DNA of 64,000 bases. Source: Siphonodentalium dalli. Taxonomy: Eukaryota > Mollusca > Scaphopoda > Gadilida > Siphonodentaliidae. Shown here in pieces: positions 44,855 to 53,820 of this stretch (the stretch's first letter is position 1; every line of letters starts with the position of its first letter). A program made the translations under genes and the position numbers. Where the stretch lies: contig CP136065.1 in the NCBI GenBank assembly GCA_032622095.1, forward strand, positions 243,205,530-243,269,529. Direction: 5' to 3'. The notes beneath the pieces were generated by a model, which did no database searches, was not told the DNA's origin, and saw nothing but the letters and a program-made list of their open reading frames with translations.

Positions 44855-45167
44855 TTTGGACCATATTCGTTGGCAACCAAACTGGTTTCAAGCGACAAAT
44901 CGCTAGAAAATTCGCAAGATTGTCAACATGTAGCAAAATTCAAAGGGTTACGGGTGCGGGTGTACTCCGTTGATGCCCCGTTTGCGCGGAGTTAGAAAAG
45001 ACGGGGAAAGTCGCGTGCGGCGATCTGAATAAACCGATTTTTTTCGTGGTACAATTGGAAAAAGTAGAATTGTACCACAAAACTGGAACGAGATAGCCAT
45101 GGTAACTCGGGCCACAGGCCAATCAGGACATGGCTTTTAAGCATAGTTAGGCAGGGTCGTATTACAA
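44855..45167. repeat. Dispersed 313-bp module, copy B (inverted copy at 2736-3050)
   Basis: Reverse complement of 2736-3050 with only scattered substitutions. It ends in GTCGTATTACAA, the same terminus as the inner palindrome at 43961-43972, and includes the GTGGTACAATT/AATTGTACCAC stem. Confidence 0.85.
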
Positions 45168-45647
45168 GTATACATACACAGAAAATCATAATGATAAATA
45201 TTATAATACATCGATGTCGCGATTAATGGATGCAAACTTGTTTACTCATCATAATCAGATAATATATTTACCAATATATGGTATATGGTGTGTATATCAA
45301 CGAATTTATATTTACTGAGCGGCGGCCAATTTGTATCGAGGTAGGATGTGTGGGGTGTATATTGGGGGACCACCATACATCACTCGTTGGCCTAACCCTG
45401 GTCCGATTCACCTGCCGCAACCTTGAGTAAACAAGCTTAGCAATTCGACTCAATCATTCAGTTTGGAATGTGACTGATATATAGGCCACCATGTTTATTA
45501 TCTGTATTTTTGTCAACAAAGCAGTTAATGAATCCATAGAATAATTGGACCCTCTCTCATTATTGCAAATAGACCTGTCATTGTGGGTTTGTAGGGGACA
45601 CTTTCACTTTCTGTTTCTGTTTCTAGTGACAATGATTGCATATAGCG
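45168..45647. other. Intergenic, no gene seen
   Basis: No supported feature. Confidence 0.4.
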
Positions 45648-45917
45648 GACTTTAATCAATATTCACTGTCACTAACTCGCGGCCATATTAGATCCAACAG
45701 GTCTGGTTCCGTGGTTTCATAAAATCATCCAGCCCCGATTCCGTGGTTTTAATGCTACAGGTCAAAGTTTTGAAGTAGCATTTCCATATATGGAGCTTTT
45801 GAATTATTCGTGACTTCCATATATGGAAAGCTAAGTAAAACTACGGAACGGACCTGGTGAATCCAATATGGCCGCGAGATAGTGTAACTTAGTGACAAGC
45901 CATATTAATCTAAAGTC
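45648..45917. mobile_element. 270-bp TIR element (MITE)
   Basis: Left arm GACTTTAATCAATATTCACT...TCGCGGCCATATTAGAT and right arm (reverse complement) GACTTTAGATTAATATGGC...TCGCGGCCATATTGGAT are inverted over about 85 bases, continuing into GGTC(T/C)G(G)TTCCGT. A TTCCATATATGGA palindrome is repeated in the centre. The flanks ATAGCG and ATAGAG are a possible 6-bp duplication with one mismatch. Confidence 0.65.
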
Positions 45918-46009
45918 ATAGAGTGTTGTGCATCAGAAGTGCTCAAGCTTGCGGTGAACGTTAAAGATACTATGACACTTAATCTCCTGTTACTGGATGA
46001 GGCCCCCAC

Positions 46010-46370
46010 CCCACCCCCTGGAATACGGAATACCACTTAACACAGAGGGTGGAATACGGAATACCAGTTAACAGCCATATGGAAATTTCCTAATAAATGT
46101 TCTATTACCGTACGAACGCCGGTCAACCCGCAGTGTCCACGTCTAAAATTATCTAAAATGACGATGATCGACGATCTGTATGTCAAACCGTGAATTTATT
46201 ATGACAAAAATCGCATTTATAATATTAGTATGATAATTTTTTGGAAGGTGTCGAAGGTCGGCGTACGAATACCGGTATTTTTGGAATACCGAATACCTCC
46301 TAACAGAGGGGCCGGAATACGGCGTACCTCGTAACAGGGCATGGAATACGGCGTACGAAAAAAGGAGGGG
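46010..46370. repeat. GGAATACGGAATACC degenerate repeat
   Basis: GGAATACGGAATACCA(C/G)TTAACA and CGGAATACGGCGTACCTCGTA units surround a unique middle. The wording resembles the minisatellite in the foldback element (23146-23295). Confidence 0.6.
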
Positions 46371-47134
46371 TGACGCCTCCTGGATATGTATACTATTATT
46401 TCAAAATAAACCTGTTGGATCAGGTTGTATTATGATGGCATACGCTACAGTCATTATCGGGTTTAAAACTATATTCGGCTCAAAATATATTCAGCTCAAA
46501 ATGACAGTTGTTCTCATAATCTCATCTACGATGCATTCGCGAAGAAACGAGGGCGAGTCGCCGGCCAAAGCATCGAAAGATTACCTACATGTCGATCATA
46601 GAAATACAATGTGTTTGTTCATTCATAGCCTTTATTGATTAACATAATTAAAGACATGTTATGGACTTATATTGGTGTGTGAAACTGTTAAGTTAGTATT
46701 CAGGCTCTATGCCAACTGGTGGGAATGTAGCATTCTACTAACATCACCGAAAATCTCATGCAAATCGACCGCAACTCTCCATAGAAAACATCGTCTGAAC
46801 TATGCTCAATTGTAAATATTTACCTCTCAATTCGGGATGCAACTACGTATACTGGCGATAAACTAATGAAAACGATTTCACCATCGATAGTCGCTAAATT
46901 TAATTAATATATAAGAATGACGATGTTTGTTGCCAATTTGGATATAATATTTGTATAATATAACTTCTTTTAGCAAGATTATTCTCCATTTCTATTTGAT
47001 CAACCTACCGGAGTGTTTCACATCACTTTAATATTTTGACATAGAAATAAGCAATAGAGAAACAAACAAAAATTATTATGATCAGTAATTACTATAATAA
47101 CATTACAAATAATTAAGAGTTAGTATTGTTGGAA
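46371..47134. other. Intergenic; a short GC-richer ORF
   Basis: A 68-codon plus-strand frame starts at ATG 46432 and contains a basic, GC-richer patch (MHSRRNEGESPAKASKDY). It has no clear splice partners and I do not call it a gene. The remainder is AT-rich. Confidence 0.35.
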
Positions 47135-47477
47135 TTATAGGTCCCTTGTCAGGTAGGTATTGCAACCATTTTGCCAAGCATTGACCTCCATCGCACCAAG
47201 TGCCCTTGACTGCATGAAGACAACCGCTGAGTATCCCTTCTTAATTGCTACAGCATCTGATGCACTCGAAAACCTGCACAAATTCTCTGTTTTGACAAAT
47301 GAGTACCTGGAAAGCAAAAATGCACAGTAAAACAACAATGTAGTTCTTCATGATATCACAAATTACAGTAAATACCTTAGTGACCATTGGTGTATATGAA
47401 TTGTTTGCAATGATGACAATATAGTCGGCAATTTGACTACTGAATAATGCTGGGTGAATGGTACACTTCCGATGGTC
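47135..47477 (-). CDS. Two 3' exons of an unrecognised host-like gene
   Basis: Minus strand. The upstream exon 47477-47376 follows a candidate acceptor (CGGCTAG), encodes HRKCTIHPALFSSQIADYIV then IIANNSYTPMVTK, and ends at a donor (AAG|GTATTT). The terminal exon starts at 47306 after a strong acceptor (TTTTTGCTTTCCAG). Its longest frame encodes YSFVKTENLCRFSSASDAVA, IKKGYSAVVFMQSRALGAME and VNAWQNGCNTYLTRDL to a TAA ending at 47135. In phase from the first exon, however, the terminal exon gives VLICQNREFVQVFECIRCCS and stops early. Either the first exon uses another frame or acceptor (47439 fits the long frame) or the gene is decayed. The function is unknown. Confidence 0.4.
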
Positions 47478-47620
47478 CTAGCCGAGGCCTAGGTGTTGTT
47501 TCTTGACTACCAGCAACTATATGACAATTGAATCTATCTATATAATTTGAGTAATTCAAGTAATGATAGTAATTATAAATCTGGTTACATAAATTTTCAC
47601 AGCCTATTATACTGGAGTCT

Positions 47621-47760
47621 AGCATAACCAAATTCACCCTCTGGGGACCTCATTCTGCTTACACCTCAGCAGAATTAGGTTCCCAGTGGGTGCATTTGGT
47701 GATGCTAGCCCGCTAGACAGGGTAGCATCACTAAATCCACCCTCTGGGGACCTCATTCAT
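47621..47760. repeat. Inverted/direct CTCTGGGGACCTCATTC repeat
   Basis: CCCTCTGGGGACCTCATTCTG at 47637 is mirrored around 47660-47705 (GCAGAATTAGGTTCCCAGTG) and repeated directly at 47740. A related piece (TCACCTTCTGTGGACCTCA) is at 29570. Confidence 0.55.
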
Positions 47761-47803
47761 ATGGAGTGACTGGGGTAATGGGTGGGTTGTACATGTGTAC
47801 CTT

Positions 47804-47888
47804 GGGTGGCTATCGCTTTCCACAATAACTCAAGGATATATTAATCAATAGAGAGGTCATGTCATATCGTGGAAAGCGATAGCCACCC
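47804..47888. mobile_element. 85-bp MITE-like element with perfect 20-bp TIRs
   Basis: GGGTGGCTATCGCTTTCCAC (47804-47823) and its exact complement (47869-47888) bound a 45-base AT-rich middle. No duplication is convincing. Confidence 0.6.
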
Positions 47889-47889
47889 A

Positions 47890-49580
47890 TTATCACACAG
47901 TCATTACATATATACATAAACACCACAGACATAACAATATAGTTACCCACAGTATACATATACACCTGACCCATTACCACGGATGGCCATACAGCCACGC
48001 GTCACAATGCAGGCACACCGGGTATACTCCTAAACATGACCCATAACCATATAGTCACTCCATGTTTACCCATTCATCTCACCATTGGCCATAAGGTCAT
48101 CCCCTGTATACCTATTCTCCAAACGCATGGTCAAATGGACAATCAATATATACATCAACACCACAACAATGACCATAAAGTAATTCCGGTATACATATGC
48201 ACATCACCAATGGCCATATAGCCACTCGCTTCATACACATACCCTCACCCATGTTACCTGGTATACTCCTTCACCTGACCTATGGCCATATAGTCACCCT
48301 GTGTGTACCTATTCAAAACATGCATACACGATCATGGTCAATCCTTGTATTCATATTCACCCCAACAGTGGCCATGTCAATCCCTGTTTCCCTATTTGTC
48401 ACACCCCATAGCCGAATAGCCACTCAAGATATACTAATACACCCCAGCCATGTCAGTATAGTCACTCCATGTATGCATATGCACCTCATCCATGGTCATA
48501 TAGCCACTCGCTATATACACATATCCCTCGCCCATGACAATAAAGCAACACGTGTGTGTACTGGTATAACCTACACATGACGATACCGAAACGAGTCACC
48601 AAACAGGAACACCAGGTACATGTATACTCATACGCCTGTCACCCCCTGTATAGATGTCCATTACATTTGTGATCATACAGTCACTACTTGTATACCTACA
48701 TGTACTCATCTCACCATTAACCATACAGTCACTACCTGTATACCTATTCGACACACATAGTCATATAACCACTCGATATACATATGCAGCCCACCCTAGA
48801 CCATAGATTCACTCCAGGTATACATGTAACCCTCACTAATGGCCATTCAGCCCTTCCAGATATACAAAAAACCCGCACATACGACCACTCAAACAATCCA
48901 TACTTGCATATACACCTCACACATGACAATTCAGCAATTCACTGTATAATCAGACACGCCATCCATGATAACACAGCTAAGCCCTATACACCCACCAATG
49001 ATAATACATCCACAATATATATAAATATACATCCCACCCGTTACCACAAGGACACTCCCTATGTACCCACACGCTCGATAATGTCCACCCAGCTTACTCC
49101 AGGTATTCATATTCAATCATGACCGTACAGTCATTCCGTGTATACCTATACACATTACCCGTAACCGTAAAATCACTACCTATGTATCCACACACCCCAT
49201 CCATGATCATACAGACAGCACATGTGCATCCCACCCATGACCTTACAGTCACTCCATATATACATGATCAACACATAGATGACCATGTAGCTATATCCAT
49301 ACACCACACCAATGACCATACAGGCACACCGGATGCACCCGTACTGGATATACACATACACCATACAGTCACTCCATGCATACCGATTCACCTCAATCCT
49401 GACCATGACCTCTCCCTGTATACCTAGATGCATCTTACCATGGACAACCCACTTATAACCATATAGTCAATCATTGTATACCTACTCACATCAGTCATGA
49501 CATACAATAACTCCCTGTATACCTATTCACCTCACATATGATCACAGAGTAACTCCCTGGCTACGATCTTGGCATCCACA
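47890..49580 (+). repeat. ~43-bp minisatellite, about 38 degenerate units
   Basis: Units based on ACCATATAGTCACTCCCTGT then ATACCTATTCACCTCACCCATG repeat throughout with many substitutions. Frames up to 127 codons on both strands are translations (TPxIHIHLTHGH-like on the plus strand) and lack initiation or splice context, so no gene is called. Confidence 0.9.
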
Positions 49581-49599
49581 CTGTATCATGTAGGCATTT

Positions 49600-50450
49600 T
49601 TTTATCATAATGGACCAGAATAGCCAAAGATTATGGTCCATATCAGTTCTGTCTCAAAGTTCTGCGCATTTCCTTTCAATAAATATGGCCAAAATCACAA
49701 AAGAGGTTCTCGGCAAAATTACATACTTTAAAATGAATTTGTCATGCCCCATACGGAACTGGGACAACTGGGAATAGAACATGTAGTTGTCAGTTAATTA
49801 ACTAACACGTATAATAACCAAGTGAGTCACAATTTGCTACCTTTTCGGATAATGCAGAGAATGTTCGGGATATATGTAAAAAATTAGCATTTTACAAATT
49901 TGATTGCCATTTTGGAAGCCATCTTGAGCAATTTGGTCTATAAACACCGTAGTGTGACACATTTAAGATAGACCAAAACAATAAACACCTTTCAATCCAA
50001 AGATAGTTATATTTTACCTGAAAAAAATGGTCCAAACCTGAAAAACTGATTTTTTGCCAATATTTATGTCAAGTTTTTTTAGAGAAAAGTCCAATATTTT
50101 TGACGATGTCAGTGGTGAAAATAGTAACAATTAACCACGGTGCATCAAATAAAGTTGCATTACTCAACCAGTTCCAAATAGCATGAATTGATCTAGAAGA
50201 TATTTGTGAAAAAATTGTCATATTTTCAACTTCCGGTGGCCATTTTGGCGGCCATCTTGGATGGTGAGTTTCAATTTTGGCCCAAAAAGTGTCATTATGT
50301 CTTAGCTTCACGAAAATATATACATTTGTATACATTTTACTAGATTTTCCGCTATAATTTTCATAATTTTCTGTTTTTCTGTATGAGGGTACCTTCATGG
50401 TGTAATCAACTCCTCCTACAGTTTTGATCGTAGATATTTGAAACTTCCTT
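49600..50450. other. Dispersed repeat with GCCATCTTG/TTTTGGCGGCC words
   Basis: TGCCATTTTGGAAGCCATCT at 49907 and GGCCATTTTGGCGGCCATCT at 50236 lie in two related ~330-base units (49690-50020 and 50030-50380), each with a CAATTTTGGCCC/CAATTTGGTC segment. They are non-coding. Confidence 0.45.
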
Positions 50451-50866
50451 TTTTTTGGATGCTATCACACTCGACAAAAGCCATCTTAGATGTTAAGGTT
50501 GCATTTCATTTTCTACCCTTTTTTCGGTTTCTGCAATCATTCGAACAAATATGAACCAATATCAAAATTATTAATCCAATTTTTCTTTAAAGTTAAAAAT
50601 CTTTTTTGTTGGGTTTACGGATAATGCGGGTTGAATTTGCCACAGTGAGGGTATGCTAGCACTTGAGTGCACACCTCTTGTTCATGGTGACATAGTAAAT
50701 TATAAAACGAATAACAAAGCTGCGTTTCACAATTAGGCCAGTGGTGTTGCCAACACAAATAACTTGACTTGACAAAAAACAAAATTCCAACAGTAGGACC
50801 AGTGGTCAAGCATTAATAATTCACCAAACCATACTCGACTGTGGATATTTATGGTTGAATTTGCGT

Positions 50867-51152
50867 TTGAGTGCGTTAACCCTTTACCCAACAGAACGGC
50901 CCTGTGCCAATGCATTCTCTTATATATGCGAGTCGACCATAGGTCGCCTCGCATATATAAGAGAATGCATTGGCTTAACACATTAAAAATTATAAAATTG
51001 TTAAAGATTGTAAGAAAAAATGGTAAAAAAAGATTGTTTTTAGGCCAATGCATTCTCTTATATATGCGAGGCGACCTATGGTCGACTCGCATATATAAGA
51101 GAATGCATTGGCACGGGGCCGTTCTGTTGGGTAAAGGGTTAACACACTCAAA
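50867..51152. repeat. 286-bp palindrome made of two mirrored hairpins
   Basis: The outer arms TTTGAGTGCGTTAACCCTTT ... ACAGAACGGCCC pair with GGGCCGTTCTGT ... AAAGGGTTAACACACTCAAA. Just inside, 50906-50974 and 51044-51112 are 69-base hairpins (26-base perfect stems, GCCAATGCATTCTCTTATAT), and each is the exact reverse complement of the other. The centre is 70 bases of AT-rich sequence. Because the palindrome is almost perfect, both strands give near-identical 140-codon translations, which are not genes. Confidence 0.9.
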
Positions 51153-51344
51153 CACAGAATATCATAACAGCTCTAGCGTAGAGGTTACTAGCTATCCATG
51201 TGGACTCATCACTAACATATATCACTACTCAAATTGCTCACCTTGTTGCCAAGAATTCCTGCTAGAAATCACCATGAAGTAGCCATATAGTCCATTTCGC
51301 TATTAACATCATCAATAACTAGCTGACATGTGGTGCATACATTA

Positions 51345-51444
51345 NNNNNNNNNNNNNNNNNNNNNNNNNNNNNNNNNNNNNNNNNNNNNNNNNNNNNNNN
51401 NNNNNNNNNNNNNNNNNNNNNNNNNNNNNNNNNNNNNNNNNNNN
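51345..51444. other. Assembly gap (100 N)
   Basis: Exactly 100 N bases, the usual scaffold placeholder. The true distance is unknown, and the exon starting at 51445 is cut by it. Confidence 0.99.
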
Positions 51445-51953
51445 TTGCCAAGGAGATTGAGTACGATTTTTTCCATACGCTCCAGAACGTCTGCAGACAG
51501 AGGTGAGAACACCACACCACAGTCGTATGCTACATATCATCACACATCACTTCATCTCATCTTTCCAATACCTTTGTTGCGTAAAGAAACAAAAACAGGA
51601 ACCACTTTATAATAATTGATGTTCAGACGGAAGAATTATAAAGGACAAAGCTTATTTCATAATTTATTCATTCCAACAGTTTGACTGGTAATATGACCCG
51701 ACGACCACTACGCCTCCCTGGGGTGGCGATTGGTTCCGTGCTCAAGTTAATATCCACAGCAGCATTGGCCACCGAGCCAGCACCACGACCTCCGCGAGCA
51801 CATGCACCGCGTCCCCGTCTTCCTCGACAGACTGGAAATTCCCCGTCTCCATTGGATACTGTTGAAAACACCCGTGAAGTTGCTATTCGCGCGCACCAGA
51901 TGTCAGGATATATTGTTATCATGGCCTTCTTGTGTTGTTCTCCGTCTTCATAA
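51445..51953 (+). CDS. 3' end of a spliced gene, 5' side lost in the assembly gap
   Basis: Directly after the gap the plus strand encodes AKEIEYDFFHTLQNVCRQ and reaches a consensus donor (AG|GTGAGA, 51503). An acceptor at 51679 (TTCATTCCAACAG) fits its phase, and the frame then runs through SLTGNMTRRPLRLPGVAIGS, a Pro/Arg-rich segment (EPAPRPPRAHAPRPRLPRQ) and DTVENTREVAIRAHQMSGY to a TAA at 51951-51953. The phase agreement and the GC-rich second exon support a real gene end. The opposite strand of exon 2 is also open and Gly/Arg-rich, so orientation is not certain. The function is not recognised. The LINE begins within about 150-280 bases downstream. Confidence 0.45.
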
Positions 51954-52235
51954 CAATGTTGGAATTGAAGAAGATCAACATCAGACCTTCAAATGGCGGT
52001 ATGGATCGTTTTTGTTATTCAAAGTTATTGAACTCATTTTGATTTTGTCAATACCACCATGTTTTCCATGAACTGTACTCACGACGTATGTCCACAGTGA
52101 AGTACTCCTCGCCGTGTGAAAATTTCACGCATGAGTAACTTTCGTAGTAAACGGCTTGATATGTGTGTCGTACAAGGGGACTCCCCTAACTAACAGTAAC
52201 GCGTCGTCGACTTATTGTATAGATCCATATTCTAA

Positions 52236-53801
52236 ATGACAATGGGAGATAACGGTAACCAAAGTGATTGTGATCAGCGCTTTCTGGACGAATCGTTATC
52301 TACGTGGTATGACAGCATAGAGTCACAACAATACACGCGCAAACCAGAGGATAACAACAAAACTCTCGACAATCTTCAATCTGTGTTGAAGTTCATAAAC
52401 TCGACAACGCAAGATGTATTTACTGGAACTATAGTAGACTTTGTCGGCAATCAAGACAAACTTCTCGAAACATTGCGGGACAACGTATTCATGAACGTGA
52501 AGTCTGACGAATTGTTCCCCTATGAGGCATCTGCAGTAATGAAACAACGTGTGATTAGGAACCACACAGGAAACCATATAACCGATAAAAATACACGGAA
52601 TATGAGAATGGCTTTTGATATTTACAGATTGATGAAATTCATGGTTGACAAAGATACAGATACAATTGGAGAGCTTATAAGTAAAGGTGGAAAGCATAAT
52701 AAAAGTGTCAGTTACCCATCAATCTCTGGTATGATCAACGATGATGATGACGTCAATGTCTCCCTAAACTTAAATAACTCGATTACTAAAATATTACGAG
52801 ACATTGCTATGATTAAAACAGAGAATGAAACATTTCATAAAGATTTCAACGAACGTATCCCAAACATTGATACAACAGTGAAACAGTTAGAATCAAGATT
52901 AAACAAAGTTGAAGAAAAACTCGGAATAACTGAAGATGTTGATCAGCTGAAATCAGATGTTGTTCGGATAGACGCCAAAATTAAACAACTAGACGATAAA
53001 CTTGAACAGGAAATGCAGACAATAGAACGTGTACAAGATGATAAATACACTGGGGTGAAGAAAGTTAAAAGTGAAATAGCCGATGTCAAACGTGATATGT
53101 GCAACATAGTACAAGGACTTGATGAATTTGACAAGAAACATAAGAGTTTTGAGGGACAGATTGCAACACTAAGAGACATTGTAAACAAAAAACATGTTCA
53201 ACCGACCCACTCGTGTGATAAAATGATGAACGAAACAATAAAACATAATGTTAACATGATGAAAGAGGAATTTCGAAATTTCACGAATACAGTGACAAAT
53301 AATCTCCAAACGTTCGTGGAGTGTGTGGCAAACTCAATGGGAGAAGTTACAAAGACACAGCGAGATATTTCAGAAACATTAAATGCAATGATGAGCTACG
53401 CGGACGATTCTTACGACAAGGATAATAAATCTGAGACGAATTCGCAATACAGTGAACCAAATAGCGTGAGCTATGAATCAACAATTCCGATGAATGAAAC
53501 TAATAATACGCGTCCACAACAAGCTAGACATGCTGCAAATTACTCCAGGAATGACTATTATTTTTATAAATATGAATGTCCAGTCAAAACGTCACAAGTG
53601 TTTCTCGGTGGATTCGCTGACTCCGTAGCCATTGACGATATCAAGAAACATCTTATATTTAAAAATGCGGGCTTCACTGTCATTAAGGTGTTGAGAGGTA
53701 ACTCTGCTCGCATTAATGTTTGTGACGAGGACCTAGATGCAGTTCTTGCACCAAAGTTTTGGCCACGAGGAGCAATCTGTAGGATGTGGGTACACAAATG
53801 A
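52236..53801 (+). CDS. LINE ORF1 protein (coiled coil plus RRM-like C-terminus), intact, 521 aa
   Basis: This frame is intact from ATG 52236. Residues ~1-175 are polar with no motif I recognise. Residues ~178-320 form a long heptad-rich coiled coil (DTTVKQLESRLNKVEEKLGI; VRIDAKIKQLDDKLEQEMQT), expected to trimerise or oligomerise. A Ser/Asn-rich linker follows. Residues ~450-521 (SQVFLGGFADSVAIDDIKKH ... INVCDEDLDAVLAPKFWPRG) resemble an RRM/nucleic-acid-binding fold, with VFLGGF in the position of an RNP motif. LINE ORF1 proteins coat the element RNA and act as chaperones. The stop is 19 bases before the first ORF2 ATG, so ORF2 may be translated by reinitiation. Confidence 0.85.
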   Translation: MTMGDNGNQSDCDQRFLDESLSTWYDSIESQQYTRKPEDNNKTLDNLQSVLKFINSTTQDVFTGTIVDFVGNQDKLLETLRDNVFMNVKSDELFPYEASAVMKQRVIRNHTGNHITDKNTRNMRMAFDIYRLMKFMVDKDTDTIGELISKGGKHNKSVSYPSISGMINDDDDVNVSLNLNNSITKILRDIAMIKTENETFHKDFNERIPNIDTTVKQLESRLNKVEEKLGITEDVDQLKSDVVRIDAKIKQLDDKLEQEMQTIERVQDDKYTGVKKVKSEIADVKRDMCNIVQGLDEFDKKHKSFEGQIATLRDIVNKKHVQPTHSCDKMMNETIKHNVNMMKEEFRNFTNTVTNNLQTFVECVANSMGEVTKTQRDISETLNAMMSYADDSYDKDNKSETNSQYSEPNSVSYESTIPMNETNNTRPQQARHAANYSRNDYYFYKYECPVKTSQVFLGGFADSVAIDDIKKHLIFKNAGFTVIKVLRGNSARINVCDEDLDAVLAPKFWPRGAICRMWVHK

Positions 53802-53820
53802 AACCATATTATTATTTATT

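Larger units (their letters stand above)
43425..44858. repeat. 1.43-kb nested palindrome
   Basis: The outer arms 43425-43815 and 44380-44858 are reverse complements at about 93-95% by eye (shared blocks: CAAATGATGTTATG, GTTACGACCAAAGAAAGTTA, GAATCTCGATCATATTCGAT, TTAGTTTAGTAAACTAGAT, GAGGTGCCTCGAAAAGTCAA). The right arm alone has a 61-base insertion at 44509-44569. Inside lies a second palindrome, 43954-44378. The right end abuts the 313-bp module 44855-45167, whose inverted relative is at 2736-3050. I see no transposase, and the frames within are mirror images. Confidence 0.85.

Noticed and set aside
48036-49433. Several long frames on both strands
   Set aside because: Translations of the ~43-bp minisatellite. 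They repeat the same peptide words and have no splice or start context.
50733-51282. 140- and 143-codon frames on opposite strands with near-identical peptides
   Set aside because: The identity is a consequence of the near-perfect palindrome at 50867-51152.
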